Translations under genes and position numbers: made by a program
Assembly (NCBI GenBank): GCA_002372465.1
Contig: DFGW01000064.1
Coordinates: forward strand, 1 to 64,000
DNA: 64,000 nt
Direction of reading: 5' to 3'
Source: Butyrivibrio sp. UBA3740
GTDB lineage: Bacteria; Bacillota; Clostridia; Lachnospirales; Lachnospiraceae
Shown: positions 27,578-36,667 of the stretch, one piece after another
How positions within the stretch are numbered: position 1 is the stretch's first letter
Layout of the letters: every line of letters starts with the position of its first letter
The notes under the pieces: model-generated
Told to the model about the DNA's origin: nothing
The model's database searches: none
What the model saw: the letters and a program-made list of their open reading frames with translations, nothing else

Positions 27578-28108
27578 ATGGACGATAAAAAGTACCTTAA
27601 AAAGGGTAATAGACTGTCCCTTCGCCTCATGGAAGAGGAAGATTTCCCCCTTTTTGTTGAATGGCGCAACAAAGACAGGATACAGAATAATTTTATATAC
27701 AGGGAAAAATTCACCTTGGAAGGACAGTACAAATGGAAAAAGACCATGATAGACACCGGGAAAGTGGTCCAGTTCATTATCTGTGAGAATGAGAGGGATA
27801 TGCGTCCTGTTGGCTGTGTCTACTTCCGGGATATAGATAAGGATAGCTTAAGCGCCGAATATGGCATACTTATAGGTGAAGAAGATGCATTGGGAAAGGG
27901 CTACGGCAATGAAACAGCCCTTCTGGCAGTGGAATATGCCAAAGAAGTAATGAAGCTAAAAAAGCTGATACTGAGGGTGTTTGCATTCAATACCCCTGCT
28001 ATAAAGAGCTATGAGCATGCCGGCTTTGTGAAAACAGAGGATGTTCCGGCTGTGCTGTGCAGTGATGGTCAAAAAGGTGATATGATAATGATGGAAATGA
28101 GATTATAA
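27578..28108 (+). CDS. GNAT acetyltransferase (RimJ/RimL-like), possible amino-sugar N-acetyltransferase
   Basis: The 176-residue protein has a RimJ/RimL-type GNAT fold: GNRLSLRLMEEEDFPLFVEW at the start, PVGCVYFRDIDKDSL in the middle, and the acetyl-CoA loop in LIGEEDALGKGYGNETALLA (about residue 105). It ends with FAFNTPAIKSYEHAGFVKTE. PseH and WecD, which acetylate 4-amino sugars, belong to the same superfamily. With the WecE-like aminotransferase two genes upstream, N-acetylation of a nucleotide-linked 4-amino sugar is plausible. Acetylation of another amine cannot be excluded. Confidence 0.8.
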   Translation: MDDKKYLKKGNRLSLRLMEEEDFPLFVEWRNKDRIQNNFIYREKFTLEGQYKWKKTMIDTGKVVQFIICENERDMRPVGCVYFRDIDKDSLSAEYGILIGEEDALGKGYGNETALLAVEYAKEVMKLKKLILRVFAFNTPAIKSYEHAGFVKTEDVPAVLCSDGQKGDMIMMEMRL

Positions 28109-28125
28109 GACAGAGGTGGCTTGTA

Positions 28126-29076
28126 ATGGGCAATAAACTGATAAGCTATGTTATTCCCTGCTACAGATCTGCAGCGACAGTCGGAGCAGTTGTGAGCGAA
28201 ATAGACGGTACCATGAAGGAAATGAACTCATATGATTATGAGATCATTCTTATTAATGACGGATCTCCTGATGATACCTGGAAGACAATAGAGAAGCTGG
28301 CAGCTGAGCGTTCTGATGAAAGACTTCTTGGAATCAATCTTTCAAAGAACTTTGGACAGCATGCGGCACTTATGGCCGGACTTAATGCCAGCAAAGGTGA
28401 CTACGTAGTCTGCCTTGATGATGACGGGCAGACCCCTGCCAATGAAGCCGGAAAGCTTATAAAGGCACTGGAAGACGGAGCAGATGCTGCCTACGCCAGA
28501 TACGATCACAAGCAGCACAGTCTCTTCAGGAATTTCGGAACAGCCATGAATGAGTGGATGGCCGAGGTGATGCTTGGAAAAGACAAGGATCTGTATGTGT
28601 CCAGCTATTTTGCTGTAAAGAGATTCATTGTTGATGAGATGATAAAGTATGAAAGCTCATACCCTTACGTCATCGGTCTGGTACTTAGGACCACCAAGAC
28701 TATAGTCAACGTGGATGTCAAGCACAGGCGAAGGCAGACCGGCCAGAGCGGCTATACTTTAGGAAAGCTCATGGCTCTTTGGATCAACGGTTTTACCGCC
28801 TTTAGCATCAAACCCTTACGCATTGCCACTTTTTCCGGAACAGTCTTTGCAATTCTGGGTTTTTTGTATGGCGTATATACCATTATCAAGAAGTTTGTAT
28901 ACCCTGTAGCCCCTATGGGCTATGCGGCCCTTATGAGTGCAGTGATCTTCATGGGCGGAATGATAATGCTCATGCTTGGTATGGTTGGAGAATACCTGGG
29001 AAGACTGTATATTTCCCAGAATAAGAATCCGCAGTATGTGATTCGGGAGACGACCCGTGATGAAAAAGACAAATAA
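28126..29076 (+). CDS. GtrB/ArnC-like undecaprenyl-phosphate glycosyl synthase (GT2)
   Basis: The 316-residue enzyme has an N-terminal GT-A domain (KLISYVIPCYRSAATVGAVV, LINDGSPDDTWKTI, SKNFGQHAALMAGLNASKGD, VCLDDDGQTPANEAGKL) and two C-terminal helices (about residues 230-255 and 265-295). The DDDGQTP version of the DxD motif is typical of ArnC/GtrB-type undecaprenyl-phosphate sugar synthases. It would load a sugar onto undecaprenyl phosphate at the cytoplasmic face, to be used by a GT-C transferase. The next gene, a large membrane protein, overlaps its end by 17 bases, which suggests they work as a pair. Confidence 0.88.
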   Translation: MGNKLISYVIPCYRSAATVGAVVSEIDGTMKEMNSYDYEIILINDGSPDDTWKTIEKLAAERSDERLLGINLSKNFGQHAALMAGLNASKGDYVVCLDDDGQTPANEAGKLIKALEDGADAAYARYDHKQHSLFRNFGTAMNEWMAEVMLGKDKDLYVSSYFAVKRFIVDEMIKYESSYPYVIGLVLRTTKTIVNVDVKHRRRQTGQSGYTLGKLMALWINGFTAFSIKPLRIATFSGTVFAILGFLYGVYTIIKKFVYPVAPMGYAALMSAVIFMGGMIMLMLGMVGEYLGRLYISQNKNPQYVIRETTRDEKDK

Positions 29077-30697
29077 CAATACAAACCTTCTGGCCTGGCT
29101 TATGTCAGGCTTGTTTGGCATTTTATCGGGGATATTTCTGGTGTTTGGTTATCAGCTTGAGAGTGGGGACAGCCTGAATCTTGCTGATCAGAATGCCCTT
29201 ATGGTGATGGCGGCGTTTTTCATCATCATAACCGTGGACACAAGGCATGTCTGGAGGAATTATGAGAGCGCCAGAAACGGCAAGGCCAAGCTCTTTGGTC
29301 TGATCAAACTTCCCGATAAGGCAAAAGAAATATCAGTGACCTCCGGGGATTTTCTCATAAACTGGAGCGTTCTTGTGCTTCTTGGCATTCCTGTCCTTCT
29401 GGCGGAGTTTCCGGGATTTTTTGTGTACGATGCCGCAGATGAGCTCAACGAAGTCCTGACAAGGACCTTCACCACACATCATCCCCTGCTTCATGTGCTT
29501 TTGCTTGGAGGGGTCATAGCTCTTTTCCATAAGATCACGGGCTCCTGGAACATTGGCATTTTTGCCTATATCTTCCTGCAGATGCTGGTGATAACGGCTA
29601 TCTTCGCCTATGTGGTAACCTATCTCCAGAAAAAGGGAGCAGGAAAGAGGTGGAGATTATTCTGGCTCGCTTTCTACGGTGCTTTCCCAACCATCGTTAT
29701 GTATACCCTCTGCTCCTGTAAGGACGGGCTGTTTTCAGCACTGCTCCTTTTACTTACAGTGTTCCTTTTGCAGCTGGTGGAGGAGAAGGAATCATTTATC
29801 GCAGATAAGAAGAGGGCTGCAGCCTTTGTGGCGGTAGCTGTACTTATGCCTCTTTTCAGACATAATGGTTTCTATGCTTATCTGGTGTTCATTCCCTTTG
29901 CCCTGTTTTACTTCAGAAAGACTTTAAAACCGGCACTTATCGGCATGCTGGTGTCTCCGGTGATCCTTTACCTGGTACTTTCCAATGCCCTGGCCTTCGC
30001 CTGTCATGCAGAGGATACCACGCATCACCAGGAGATGCTCACGGTGCCTATCATGCAGCTGGCAAGAGTTTATTCCTATGAGAACGACTCTTTGTCAGAG
30101 GATGACAAGGCAGTTATAGAAGGCTATATTCCCAAAAGCAACCTTGATAAGTATACGCCAAGGGTTGCCGATCTGGTAAAGGTGGACTTTAACAACAGTC
30201 TCTACGAGGAGAATAAAGGGGATTTCTGGAGAGTCTGGAAAAAGCTCTTTGTTCAGCACCCGGCGACCTATCTGAATGCCTGGCTTTTGACCAGCTATGG
30301 CTACTGGTATCCGCCTGCAATTATTAACGTATACAAGGGAAATACAGTATATTCCTTTACCTATGAGGACAGCTCATACTTTGGCTACGAGGTGGAGCCT
30401 CCGGGGGAGAGAATAAGTCTTATTCCGCCGCTTGACAGCCTGTACAGATACATTTCCATTGGTACATTCCAACAGGATGCACCACTTTTTCGACTGTTCT
30501 TTACACCCGGCCTTTATGTGTTTTTTTACCTGTTTGTTTTTGCATACAGGCTCTACAGGAAGAGGTTTGACCTGATAATGCCCTTTATACCAATGATACT
30601 GACCTATTGTACAGTGCTTCTGGGACCGACTTATCTTATCCGATATGTGCTGTATTTGTGGCTTTTGGTGCCCCTTTTAACAGTGACAAAAGTGTGA
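29060..30697 (+). CDS. DUF6020-like membrane protein, probable GT-C-type glycosyltransferase
   Basis: The protein (545 residues from ATG 29060; GTG at 29057 is the alternative) has about 11-12 helices. After the third helix a loop reads FPGFFVYDAADELNEVLT and FTTHHPLLHVLLLGGVIA (about residues 118-150). An acidic site followed by a histidine-rich helix start is typical of the DUF6020 family and resembles GT-C active sites. A long outer segment lies at residues 325-450. It overlaps the GtrB-like gene, which suggests it uses the sugar that enzyme loads. Family recall is from memory. Confidence 0.68.
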   Translation: MKKTNNNTNLLAWLMSGLFGILSGIFLVFGYQLESGDSLNLADQNALMVMAAFFIIITVDTRHVWRNYESARNGKAKLFGLIKLPDKAKEISVTSGDFLINWSVLVLLGIPVLLAEFPGFFVYDAADELNEVLTRTFTTHHPLLHVLLLGGVIALFHKITGSWNIGIFAYIFLQMLVITAIFAYVVTYLQKKGAGKRWRLFWLAFYGAFPTIVMYTLCSCKDGLFSALLLLLTVFLLQLVEEKESFIADKKRAAAFVAVAVLMPLFRHNGFYAYLVFIPFALFYFRKTLKPALIGMLVSPVILYLVLSNALAFACHAEDTTHHQEMLTVPIMQLARVYSYENDSLSEDDKAVIEGYIPKSNLDKYTPRVADLVKVDFNNSLYEENKGDFWRVWKKLFVQHPATYLNAWLLTSYGYWYPPAIINVYKGNTVYSFTYEDSSYFGYEVEPPGERISLIPPLDSLYRYISIGTFQQDAPLFRLFFTPGLYVFFYLFVFAYRLYRKRFDLIMPFIPMILTYCTVLLGPTYLIRYVLYLWLLVPLLTVTKV

Positions 30698-30750
30698 TAA
30701 TATTTAACATGGTTTTTTAGGCTTAAGAAAACAAACAAGAAAGCAATAAT

Positions 30751-33411
30751 ATGAGAAAGATCATCAGTAAAAGCACGGCTGTTAAAGCTGTAGTGCTTAT
30801 TTTGGCATTAATAGGAATACTTCTGATCTGGCCCTTCAGAGTCTTCACGGGAGTTATTGAGACTTCTGCCGGAGGAACTATTGTCGGAGAGCTGGATCCC
30901 ATTATATTTGAGCACGAAAATGTCATGCAGGAGTTTATCACCCAATATGACAGGCTAAGCTCTGTGGATGTATACGTTACCGATGTAGAAAACGGTAGAT
31001 ATATAGCCTGCATTCTCTATGATGAAAACGGAGTGAATCAGCTCAAGGTTTTTGTAGATACCCAGGATTATCAGGTGCCCGGCTATGTCAATATCCCCAT
31101 GGAAGTAAACGTGGAGGTGGGGAAGCACTATACACTTAAGTTTGTCAGCTGCAGATCAAAGTACCGTCTGGCTCTTGAGGACATTCCGGTGGATTCTGCT
31201 TATGTCGGCAACCTGACAGAGGAGTATGCTCTTATCGAGGGCAGGCATATAGCTGCAAAATATAACTACAGGCTTCCGCTTTCAAGACAAAGGTCCCTTC
31301 TGATAATCGGAATAATTGCAGCAATCGCAGCAGCTATCTGCATTTTGACAGACCTTTACTATAAGAAGAACCCGGAAAAGAATGATCTGGTAACGGTATG
31401 GAAGACTATAAAGCACGCGGCTAACCCCTTGGCGGTTCTTGTCTTTGGCGCTTTGATGATAATGGTATTTCCACTGAAGATATTTGATCAAAGACCTGTA
31501 GACATAATATTCTACGAGCTGGGCATTATAATAACGGCCGCTATCGTATTTTATGCCATCAATCATAAGGCGGTTAAGCACCAGGTGGGTATATCCTTCT
31601 GGCAGAGCCTTAAGAACGAGGACAGACTTCAGTATATTCTTATCATGTTCTCCCTGGCCATGGCACTTTGGTATGCATGCCGGTATATGAACGATTTGTA
31701 CGATATTTATCACCATATTTCAGAGAGGCATATGGCGATATGGCTTTTAATAGCCATGCTTTTGACCTTCTCTTTGAAAGAGGCCTTTAATTTATACAAC
31801 CTGGTATGGGTTGTGGCCGGAAGCATATACGGGGTTCACTACTACGGCCTTCATAAGCTTGCTGAAAGCGAGAAGGAGTATGACCTTCACAATCTTATCC
31901 TTAAGTGCGGAATCATTATCGTTATACTGGCAGGACTGTTAGTGCTCAATCTTATAAGGATACTGGTTCTCTCCATAAAGGACAGACGTTTTAATACTCA
32001 TCACGGGGAAAAGAAAAGCATCCGCCCCACAGCATTTGGGATTATGCTTCTCATTTTCTTTGCGCTTCTGATCATTACAAGAAATACGAGACTTTGGGGG
32101 ATCTACCTTGTGATCACCTTTGTCTGCTTCTATATAAGATTAGCTGTCTGGGGCAAGAATAAGGATTATTACAAGATCCTTTCCGGCGGACTCATGATGA
32201 ACTTCGCCATATCACTGCTTTTTTCCTGGGCTCACAGATATTTTGCCGGGTATACCAGTGGAAGGTTTGCGTTTATCTTTCACACAGTTACTGTAACAGC
32301 AGAGTACCTGACCTTTATGGGAGCAGTGGCCACAGTTTTACTGGTGGCTAAGATCGTAGCTCTTCCCAAGGGCACCAACTTAAAGGGTGTGTTCATATCG
32401 GCCTGGAAGGAGATGACTCTTTTTGGCTTTATCATGTCCTATGCTATTTTTACTGTTTCAAGGACAGCCTACCTTGCTATTGCTATCAGCACGCTTTTGG
32501 TGATACTGGTGGTTATCTCCTGTCACAGGAAGCAGTTCTTCAGGATTGTGGGAGTATTCCTTATATCTCTCATGGTATGTTTCCCTGCAGCCTTCACTTT
32601 GCAGAGAATCCTTCCTGCAATGGCTTCTGACCCTGTTTTCTACCCTATAGACGATACTGATGAATTCGTCAGGGGCGGAGCTGACTGGGACAGCACCAAT
32701 TTTATGTGCGTGGAGAGGTTTGTAAACCTTTTTGCCAACAAGATACTTGGGGCTAATCTGGGAGACTACGACTTCCCTATTGATGTCAACAATTACTTTG
32801 ACGGTGGTAATGGCCCTGCCAGATTTAACTATTATGGCCACAGGGTCGATGAAAACGGCGTAGATCTGGATGAACTTGAGGAAGAAGGAGAACCGGAGGG
32901 AACAGATCAGGGAAGACTTGATATAATCCCGCTGGAAGGTCTTCTTGCAGCAAATGGATTTACCAGAGCCGAGTATATCATGCTCATGGATGAGATGATG
33001 GGCTATGTAGATACCTCCAATGCCCTGGACGTTATCTCTAACGGTAGGATCACCATTTTCAGGTGTTACCTCAATAATCTGAATATGTGGGGACATGAAG
33101 AGATGGGAACAGAGCTTCCCAACGGAGAAATTGCCATCCACGCCCACAATACTTACATTCAGACAGCATATGACAACGGAATTCTGACAGGGATTGTTTT
33201 TGTCATCACCCTGATCATGGCCCTTGTCTGCGGAATAAAGTACTATAGGGACAATCGCCGGAATGAGCCTTTATCACTTATTACAAGTGCAGTTGTCATC
33301 GGATTCATGGTGGCAGGTTTATCCGAATGGGTATTCCAGTACTGCAATCCTATGACAGTAGCTCTTTTCCTGGCCCTTGCACCTGTTACCTTTAAGGTAA
33401 AAGAAAGATGA
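30751..33411 (+). CDS. O-antigen polymerase/ligase (Wzy/WaaL-like) with extra N-terminal domain
   Basis: The 886-residue membrane protein ends with the O-antigen ligase/polymerase motif: NGRITIFRCYLNNLNMWG, then IAIHAHNTYIQTAYDNGILT near residue 797, and two further helices. It is larger than usual. One helix (residues 8-27) is followed by about 150 extracytoplasmic residues rich in beta strands before the main helical region begins near 185, and the loop before the HAHN motif spans about 165 residues with acidic stretches. It would join repeat units or attach the chain to an acceptor outside the cell. The upstream site is weak. Its stop overlaps the next start by 4 bases. Confidence 0.82.
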   Translation: MRKIISKSTAVKAVVLILALIGILLIWPFRVFTGVIETSAGGTIVGELDPIIFEHENVMQEFITQYDRLSSVDVYVTDVENGRYIACILYDENGVNQLKVFVDTQDYQVPGYVNIPMEVNVEVGKHYTLKFVSCRSKYRLALEDIPVDSAYVGNLTEEYALIEGRHIAAKYNYRLPLSRQRSLLIIGIIAAIAAAICILTDLYYKKNPEKNDLVTVWKTIKHAANPLAVLVFGALMIMVFPLKIFDQRPVDIIFYELGIIITAAIVFYAINHKAVKHQVGISFWQSLKNEDRLQYILIMFSLAMALWYACRYMNDLYDIYHHISERHMAIWLLIAMLLTFSLKEAFNLYNLVWVVAGSIYGVHYYGLHKLAESEKEYDLHNLILKCGIIIVILAGLLVLNLIRILVLSIKDRRFNTHHGEKKSIRPTAFGIMLLIFFALLIITRNTRLWGIYLVITFVCFYIRLAVWGKNKDYYKILSGGLMMNFAISLLFSWAHRYFAGYTSGRFAFIFHTVTVTAEYLTFMGAVATVLLVAKIVALPKGTNLKGVFISAWKEMTLFGFIMSYAIFTVSRTAYLAIAISTLLVILVVISCHRKQFFRIVGVFLISLMVCFPAAFTLQRILPAMASDPVFYPIDDTDEFVRGGADWDSTNFMCVERFVNLFANKILGANLGDYDFPIDVNNYFDGGNGPARFNYYGHRVDENGVDLDELEEEGEPEGTDQGRLDIIPLEGLLAANGFTRAEYIMLMDEMMGYVDTSNALDVISNGRITIFRCYLNNLNMWGHEEMGTELPNGEIAIHAHNTYIQTAYDNGILTGIVFVITLIMALVCGIKYYRDNRRNEPLSLITSAVVIGFMVAGLSEWVFQYCNPMTVALFLALAPVTFKVKER

Positions 33412-35360
33412 ACAAGATAAAAGAACCATTTAACTATCAAAAACTTTATAGAAGGATAGGACTTATAATCTATGACGTCATCAGCATAATAATGGCCAGC
33501 TATGTGGCTATTCTTATGCGATATGAGTTCAGTCTGGATTCAATTCCCGAGCACTTTTTGAGCCCGGTAACCAGATTCCTTCCTATCAATATCATTTTGA
33601 CAATAGTGATATTCTATCTCTTCAAGCTCTATGACAGCCTTTGGGCATACGCAGGAGAGAGGGAGATGCAGAACCTGGTAATGGCCTGTGTTATTTCCGG
33701 CGTGATAAACGCCATCGGACTTCAGTTCTTTAAGTCCCACACACAGCCTGTGCCTCAGAGTTACTACTTCCTGTATACCTTCCTTTTGATCACTGCGATA
33801 TTCGTGAGCCGATTCTCCTACAGGTTCCTTCGAAGCCGTAAGCACCAGGCCGAGAATCGCAACAACAGCAAGGCAGTAATGGTGATCGGAGCCGGAGAGG
33901 CAGCCAACATCATCATTAAGGATATTATCACCAGTAACTACTCCACCATGTCCGTAAAGTGCATCATCGACGATGATCCCAACAAGTGGGGCAGATATAT
34001 CCAGGGAATAAGGGTAGTAGGCGGAAGAGACCGCATCGTTGAGTGTGCAGATCTTTATGACATAGACGAGATCATCGTTGCCATACCTTCAGTTTCAAGA
34101 TCTGAGCTGAAAAAGATCCTGGAGATCTGTAAGAATGCCAACTGTAAGCTCCGTTCCCTTCCGGGAATGTACCAGCTGGTAAACGGAGAGGTAAACGTAT
34201 CCAGACTTCGTGATGTGGAGGTTGAGGACCTTCTTGGAAGAGATCCTATAGCCGTAGATATAGATTCCATTGCCGGCTACGTTAAGGGCAAGGTTGTTAT
34301 GGTTACAGGTGGAGGCGGATCAATCGGCTCCGAGCTTTGCAGACAGATAGCAGGACATAACCCCAAGAGCCTTATCATCCTTGATATTTATGAGAACAAC
34401 GCCTATGAGATCCAGCAGGAGCTCAAATACAAATATCCTGATATGGACCTTATCGTGCTCATAGCATCTGTGCGAAACACCCTAAGGATCAACAAGATCT
34501 TTGAAAAGTACAGGCCTGATATTGTATATCATGCAGCTGCCCACAAGCACGTTCCTCTTATGGAGGACAGCCCCAATGAGGCTATCAAGAACAATGTATT
34601 CGGAACCTTTAAGACAGCGATGGCAGCAGCTAATAACGGCTGCAAGAAGTTTGTACTGATCTCTACAGATAAGGCAGTTAACCCAACCAACATCATGGGA
34701 GCCAGCAAGAGAATCTGTGAGATGATCGTTCAGACCTTCAACAAGCACTACGATACAGAGTTTGTTGCAGTCAGATTTGGAAATGTTCTTGGCTCCAACG
34801 GCTCGGTAATACCTCTTTTTAAGAAGCAGATAGCTGCCGGAGGACCTGTTACCGTAACAGACCCTAACATCATCAGATATTTCATGACCATATCAGAGGC
34901 TGTTTCACTGGTGCTTCAGGCAGGTGCCTTTGCCAAGGGTGGAGAGATCTTTGTCCTTGATATGGGCGAGCCTGTCAAGATACTGGACCTTGCCGAGAAC
35001 CTGATAAAGCTTTCGGGTTACAAGGTTGGAGAGGATATCAGGATAGAGTTCACAGGTCTTCGTCCCGGTGAAAAGCTCTACGAAGAGATGCTCATGGATG
35101 AGGAAGGCCTTCAGGATACAGCCAACAAGATGATCCACATAGGAAAGCCCATCGACATGGATGAGATGAGGTTCTTCTCCCAGCTTGAGAAGCTCAATGT
35201 GGCAGCAAAAGAGGAGTCGCCTGAGATAAGGGATATCGTAAAGGAGATAGTTGAGACCTATCATCCCGACGTCCACAGATACACCATGGCAAGGGAGAGA
35301 AAAGCAGCTCTTGCTAAGGCCACCGAGGAGATCAACTCAGATGCAGGGGTAACTAATTAA
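33408..35360 (+). CDS. PglF/CapD-like membrane UDP-GlcNAc 4,6-dehydratase
   Basis: The 650-residue protein has four N-terminal helices (residues about 15-140), a CoA-binding-like Rossmann domain (AVMVIGAGEAANIIIKDII) and a C-terminal SDR dehydratase with VMVTGGGGSIGSELCRQIAG near residue 300. The active site reads VLISTDKAVNPTNIMGASKR: Thr-Asp-Lys with Met where Tyr usually stands, as described for PglF-type enzymes. VRFGNVLGSNGSVIPLFKKQ follows. It makes UDP-2-acetamido-4-keto-2,4,6-trideoxyhexose. The PglE-like aminotransferase and PglC-like transferase follow directly, reproducing the order of a bacillosamine-type pathway. Confidence 0.93.
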   Translation: MNKIKEPFNYQKLYRRIGLIIYDVISIIMASYVAILMRYEFSLDSIPEHFLSPVTRFLPINIILTIVIFYLFKLYDSLWAYAGEREMQNLVMACVISGVINAIGLQFFKSHTQPVPQSYYFLYTFLLITAIFVSRFSYRFLRSRKHQAENRNNSKAVMVIGAGEAANIIIKDIITSNYSTMSVKCIIDDDPNKWGRYIQGIRVVGGRDRIVECADLYDIDEIIVAIPSVSRSELKKILEICKNANCKLRSLPGMYQLVNGEVNVSRLRDVEVEDLLGRDPIAVDIDSIAGYVKGKVVMVTGGGGSIGSELCRQIAGHNPKSLIILDIYENNAYEIQQELKYKYPDMDLIVLIASVRNTLRINKIFEKYRPDIVYHAAAHKHVPLMEDSPNEAIKNNVFGTFKTAMAAANNGCKKFVLISTDKAVNPTNIMGASKRICEMIVQTFNKHYDTEFVAVRFGNVLGSNGSVIPLFKKQIAAGGPVTVTDPNIIRYFMTISEAVSLVLQAGAFAKGGEIFVLDMGEPVKILDLAENLIKLSGYKVGEDIRIEFTGLRPGEKLYEEMLMDEEGLQDTANKMIHIGKPIDMDEMRFFSQLEKLNVAAKEESPEIRDIVKEIVETYHPDVHRYTMARERKAALAKATEEINSDAGVTN

Positions 35361-35386
35361 GTGAAAGGCTACGAGGAGATATTGTT

Positions 35387-36658
35387 ATGGAAATTAAACC
35401 CTTTGAGAAAAAGATATATCTCTCTTCTCCCACAACTCACGGAGAGGAAATAAAATTCATTCAGGAAGCCTTCGATACGAACTGGCTTTCAACAGTAGGG
35501 GCCAACATCAACGAGTCAGAGAAGATGATCTGTGAGAAGATCGGATGCAGAAATGCTGTGGGACTGTCCTCAGGAACAGCTGCACTTCACCTCGCCATAA
35601 GGCTGGCAGCAGAGAAGATCTATGGTCAGCCCAAGGTAGGACATGGAGCCTTGGAGGGCAAAAAGGTCTTTTGCTCAGATATGACCTTTGATGCCACAGT
35701 TAATCCCGTTGCCTATGAAGGCGGAGAAGCTGTATTTATCGACACGGAGTATGAAACCTGGAATATGTCCCCAAAGGCTCTGGAGAAGGCTTTTGAGCTT
35801 TACCCTGAAGTAAAGCTTGTGGTCATTGCGCACCTTTACGGAACCCCCGGCAAGGTAAAAGAGCTAAGGGAAGTATGCGACAGACACGGCGCTATTATTG
35901 TGGAGGATGCTGCTGAATCACTGGGAGCTACCTACGAGGGCAAGCAGACCGGATTATTCGGAGATGTAGGTATCATCTCTTTTAACGGAAACAAGATAAT
36001 TACAGGATCCTCAGGTGGAATGCTCCTTACTGACAGTGATGAGGATGCCAACAAGATCAGAAAGTGGTCAACCCAGTCCAGGGAGGATGCGCCCTGGTAT
36101 CAGCACGAGGAACTTGGCTTTAACTACCGCATGAGCAATATCATTGCAGGAATGGTGAGGGGACAGATACCTCATCTTGAAGAGCATATTGCCCAGAAGA
36201 AAGCCATTTATAACAGATACAAGGAAGGCTTTAAGGATCTTCCGGTTAAGATGAATCCCTATGATGAAGCAAAGAGTGAGCCAAACTTCTGGCTTTCATG
36301 CCTGATAATCGACAGGGATGCCATGTGCAGACAGGTTCGCGGAGAGAAGGACGTTCTCTTTGAAACAGAGCCGGGAAAGAGCTGCCCTACAGAGATCCTT
36401 GAGACAATTACCAGGTTCAATGCTGAGGGACGCCCTATATGGAAGCCTATGCACATGCAGCCAATCTACCGCATGCATGGCTTTGTGACAGAAAAGGGGT
36501 CAGGAAGAGCAAGGAGCAATGCCTACATAGACGAAGGAAGCGTTCTGGATGTGGGAATGGATATCTTTGAAAGAGGACTTTGCCTGCCAAGTGATAACAA
36601 GATGACACCTGAGCAGCAGGATGTGATCATTGAAATAGTTAAGAGATGTTTTATCTAA
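35387..36658 (+). CDS. PglE-like UDP-4-keto-sugar aminotransferase (DegT family)
   Basis: This 423-residue PLP enzyme begins KKIYLSSPTTHGEEIKFIQE and has GLSSGTAALHLAIRLAA (phosphate site), DMTFDATVNPVAYEGGEAVF, IIVEDAAESLGATYEGK and the lysine in SFNGNKIITGSSGGML (about residue 202), then FNYRMSNIIAGM. SFNGNKIIT matches PglE/PseC-type aminotransferases. It would convert the 4-keto product of the upstream dehydratase to UDP-4-amino-2-acetamido-2,4,6-trideoxyglucose. Residues 310-370 form an insert relative to short family members, which may explain the length of 423 rather than about 390. Confidence 0.92.
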   Translation: MEIKPFEKKIYLSSPTTHGEEIKFIQEAFDTNWLSTVGANINESEKMICEKIGCRNAVGLSSGTAALHLAIRLAAEKIYGQPKVGHGALEGKKVFCSDMTFDATVNPVAYEGGEAVFIDTEYETWNMSPKALEKAFELYPEVKLVVIAHLYGTPGKVKELREVCDRHGAIIVEDAAESLGATYEGKQTGLFGDVGIISFNGNKIITGSSGGMLLTDSDEDANKIRKWSTQSREDAPWYQHEELGFNYRMSNIIAGMVRGQIPHLEEHIAQKKAIYNRYKEGFKDLPVKMNPYDEAKSEPNFWLSCLIIDRDAMCRQVRGEKDVLFETEPGKSCPTEILETITRFNAEGRPIWKPMHMQPIYRMHGFVTEKGSGRARSNAYIDEGSVLDVGMDIFERGLCLPSDNKMTPEQQDVIIEIVKRCFI

Positions 36659-36667
36659 GGAAAAAGG

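Noticed and set aside
30698-30750. Possible promoter before the polymerase/ligase gene
   Set aside because: GATAAT-like and TTAACA-like hexamers are present but the spacing is 13 bases, too short for a convincing promoter.
32458-33147. Open frame of 229 codons on the minus strand inside the polymerase/ligase gene
   Set aside because: It lies opposite a conserved HAHN-motif membrane protein and shows no family features; it is a shadow frame.
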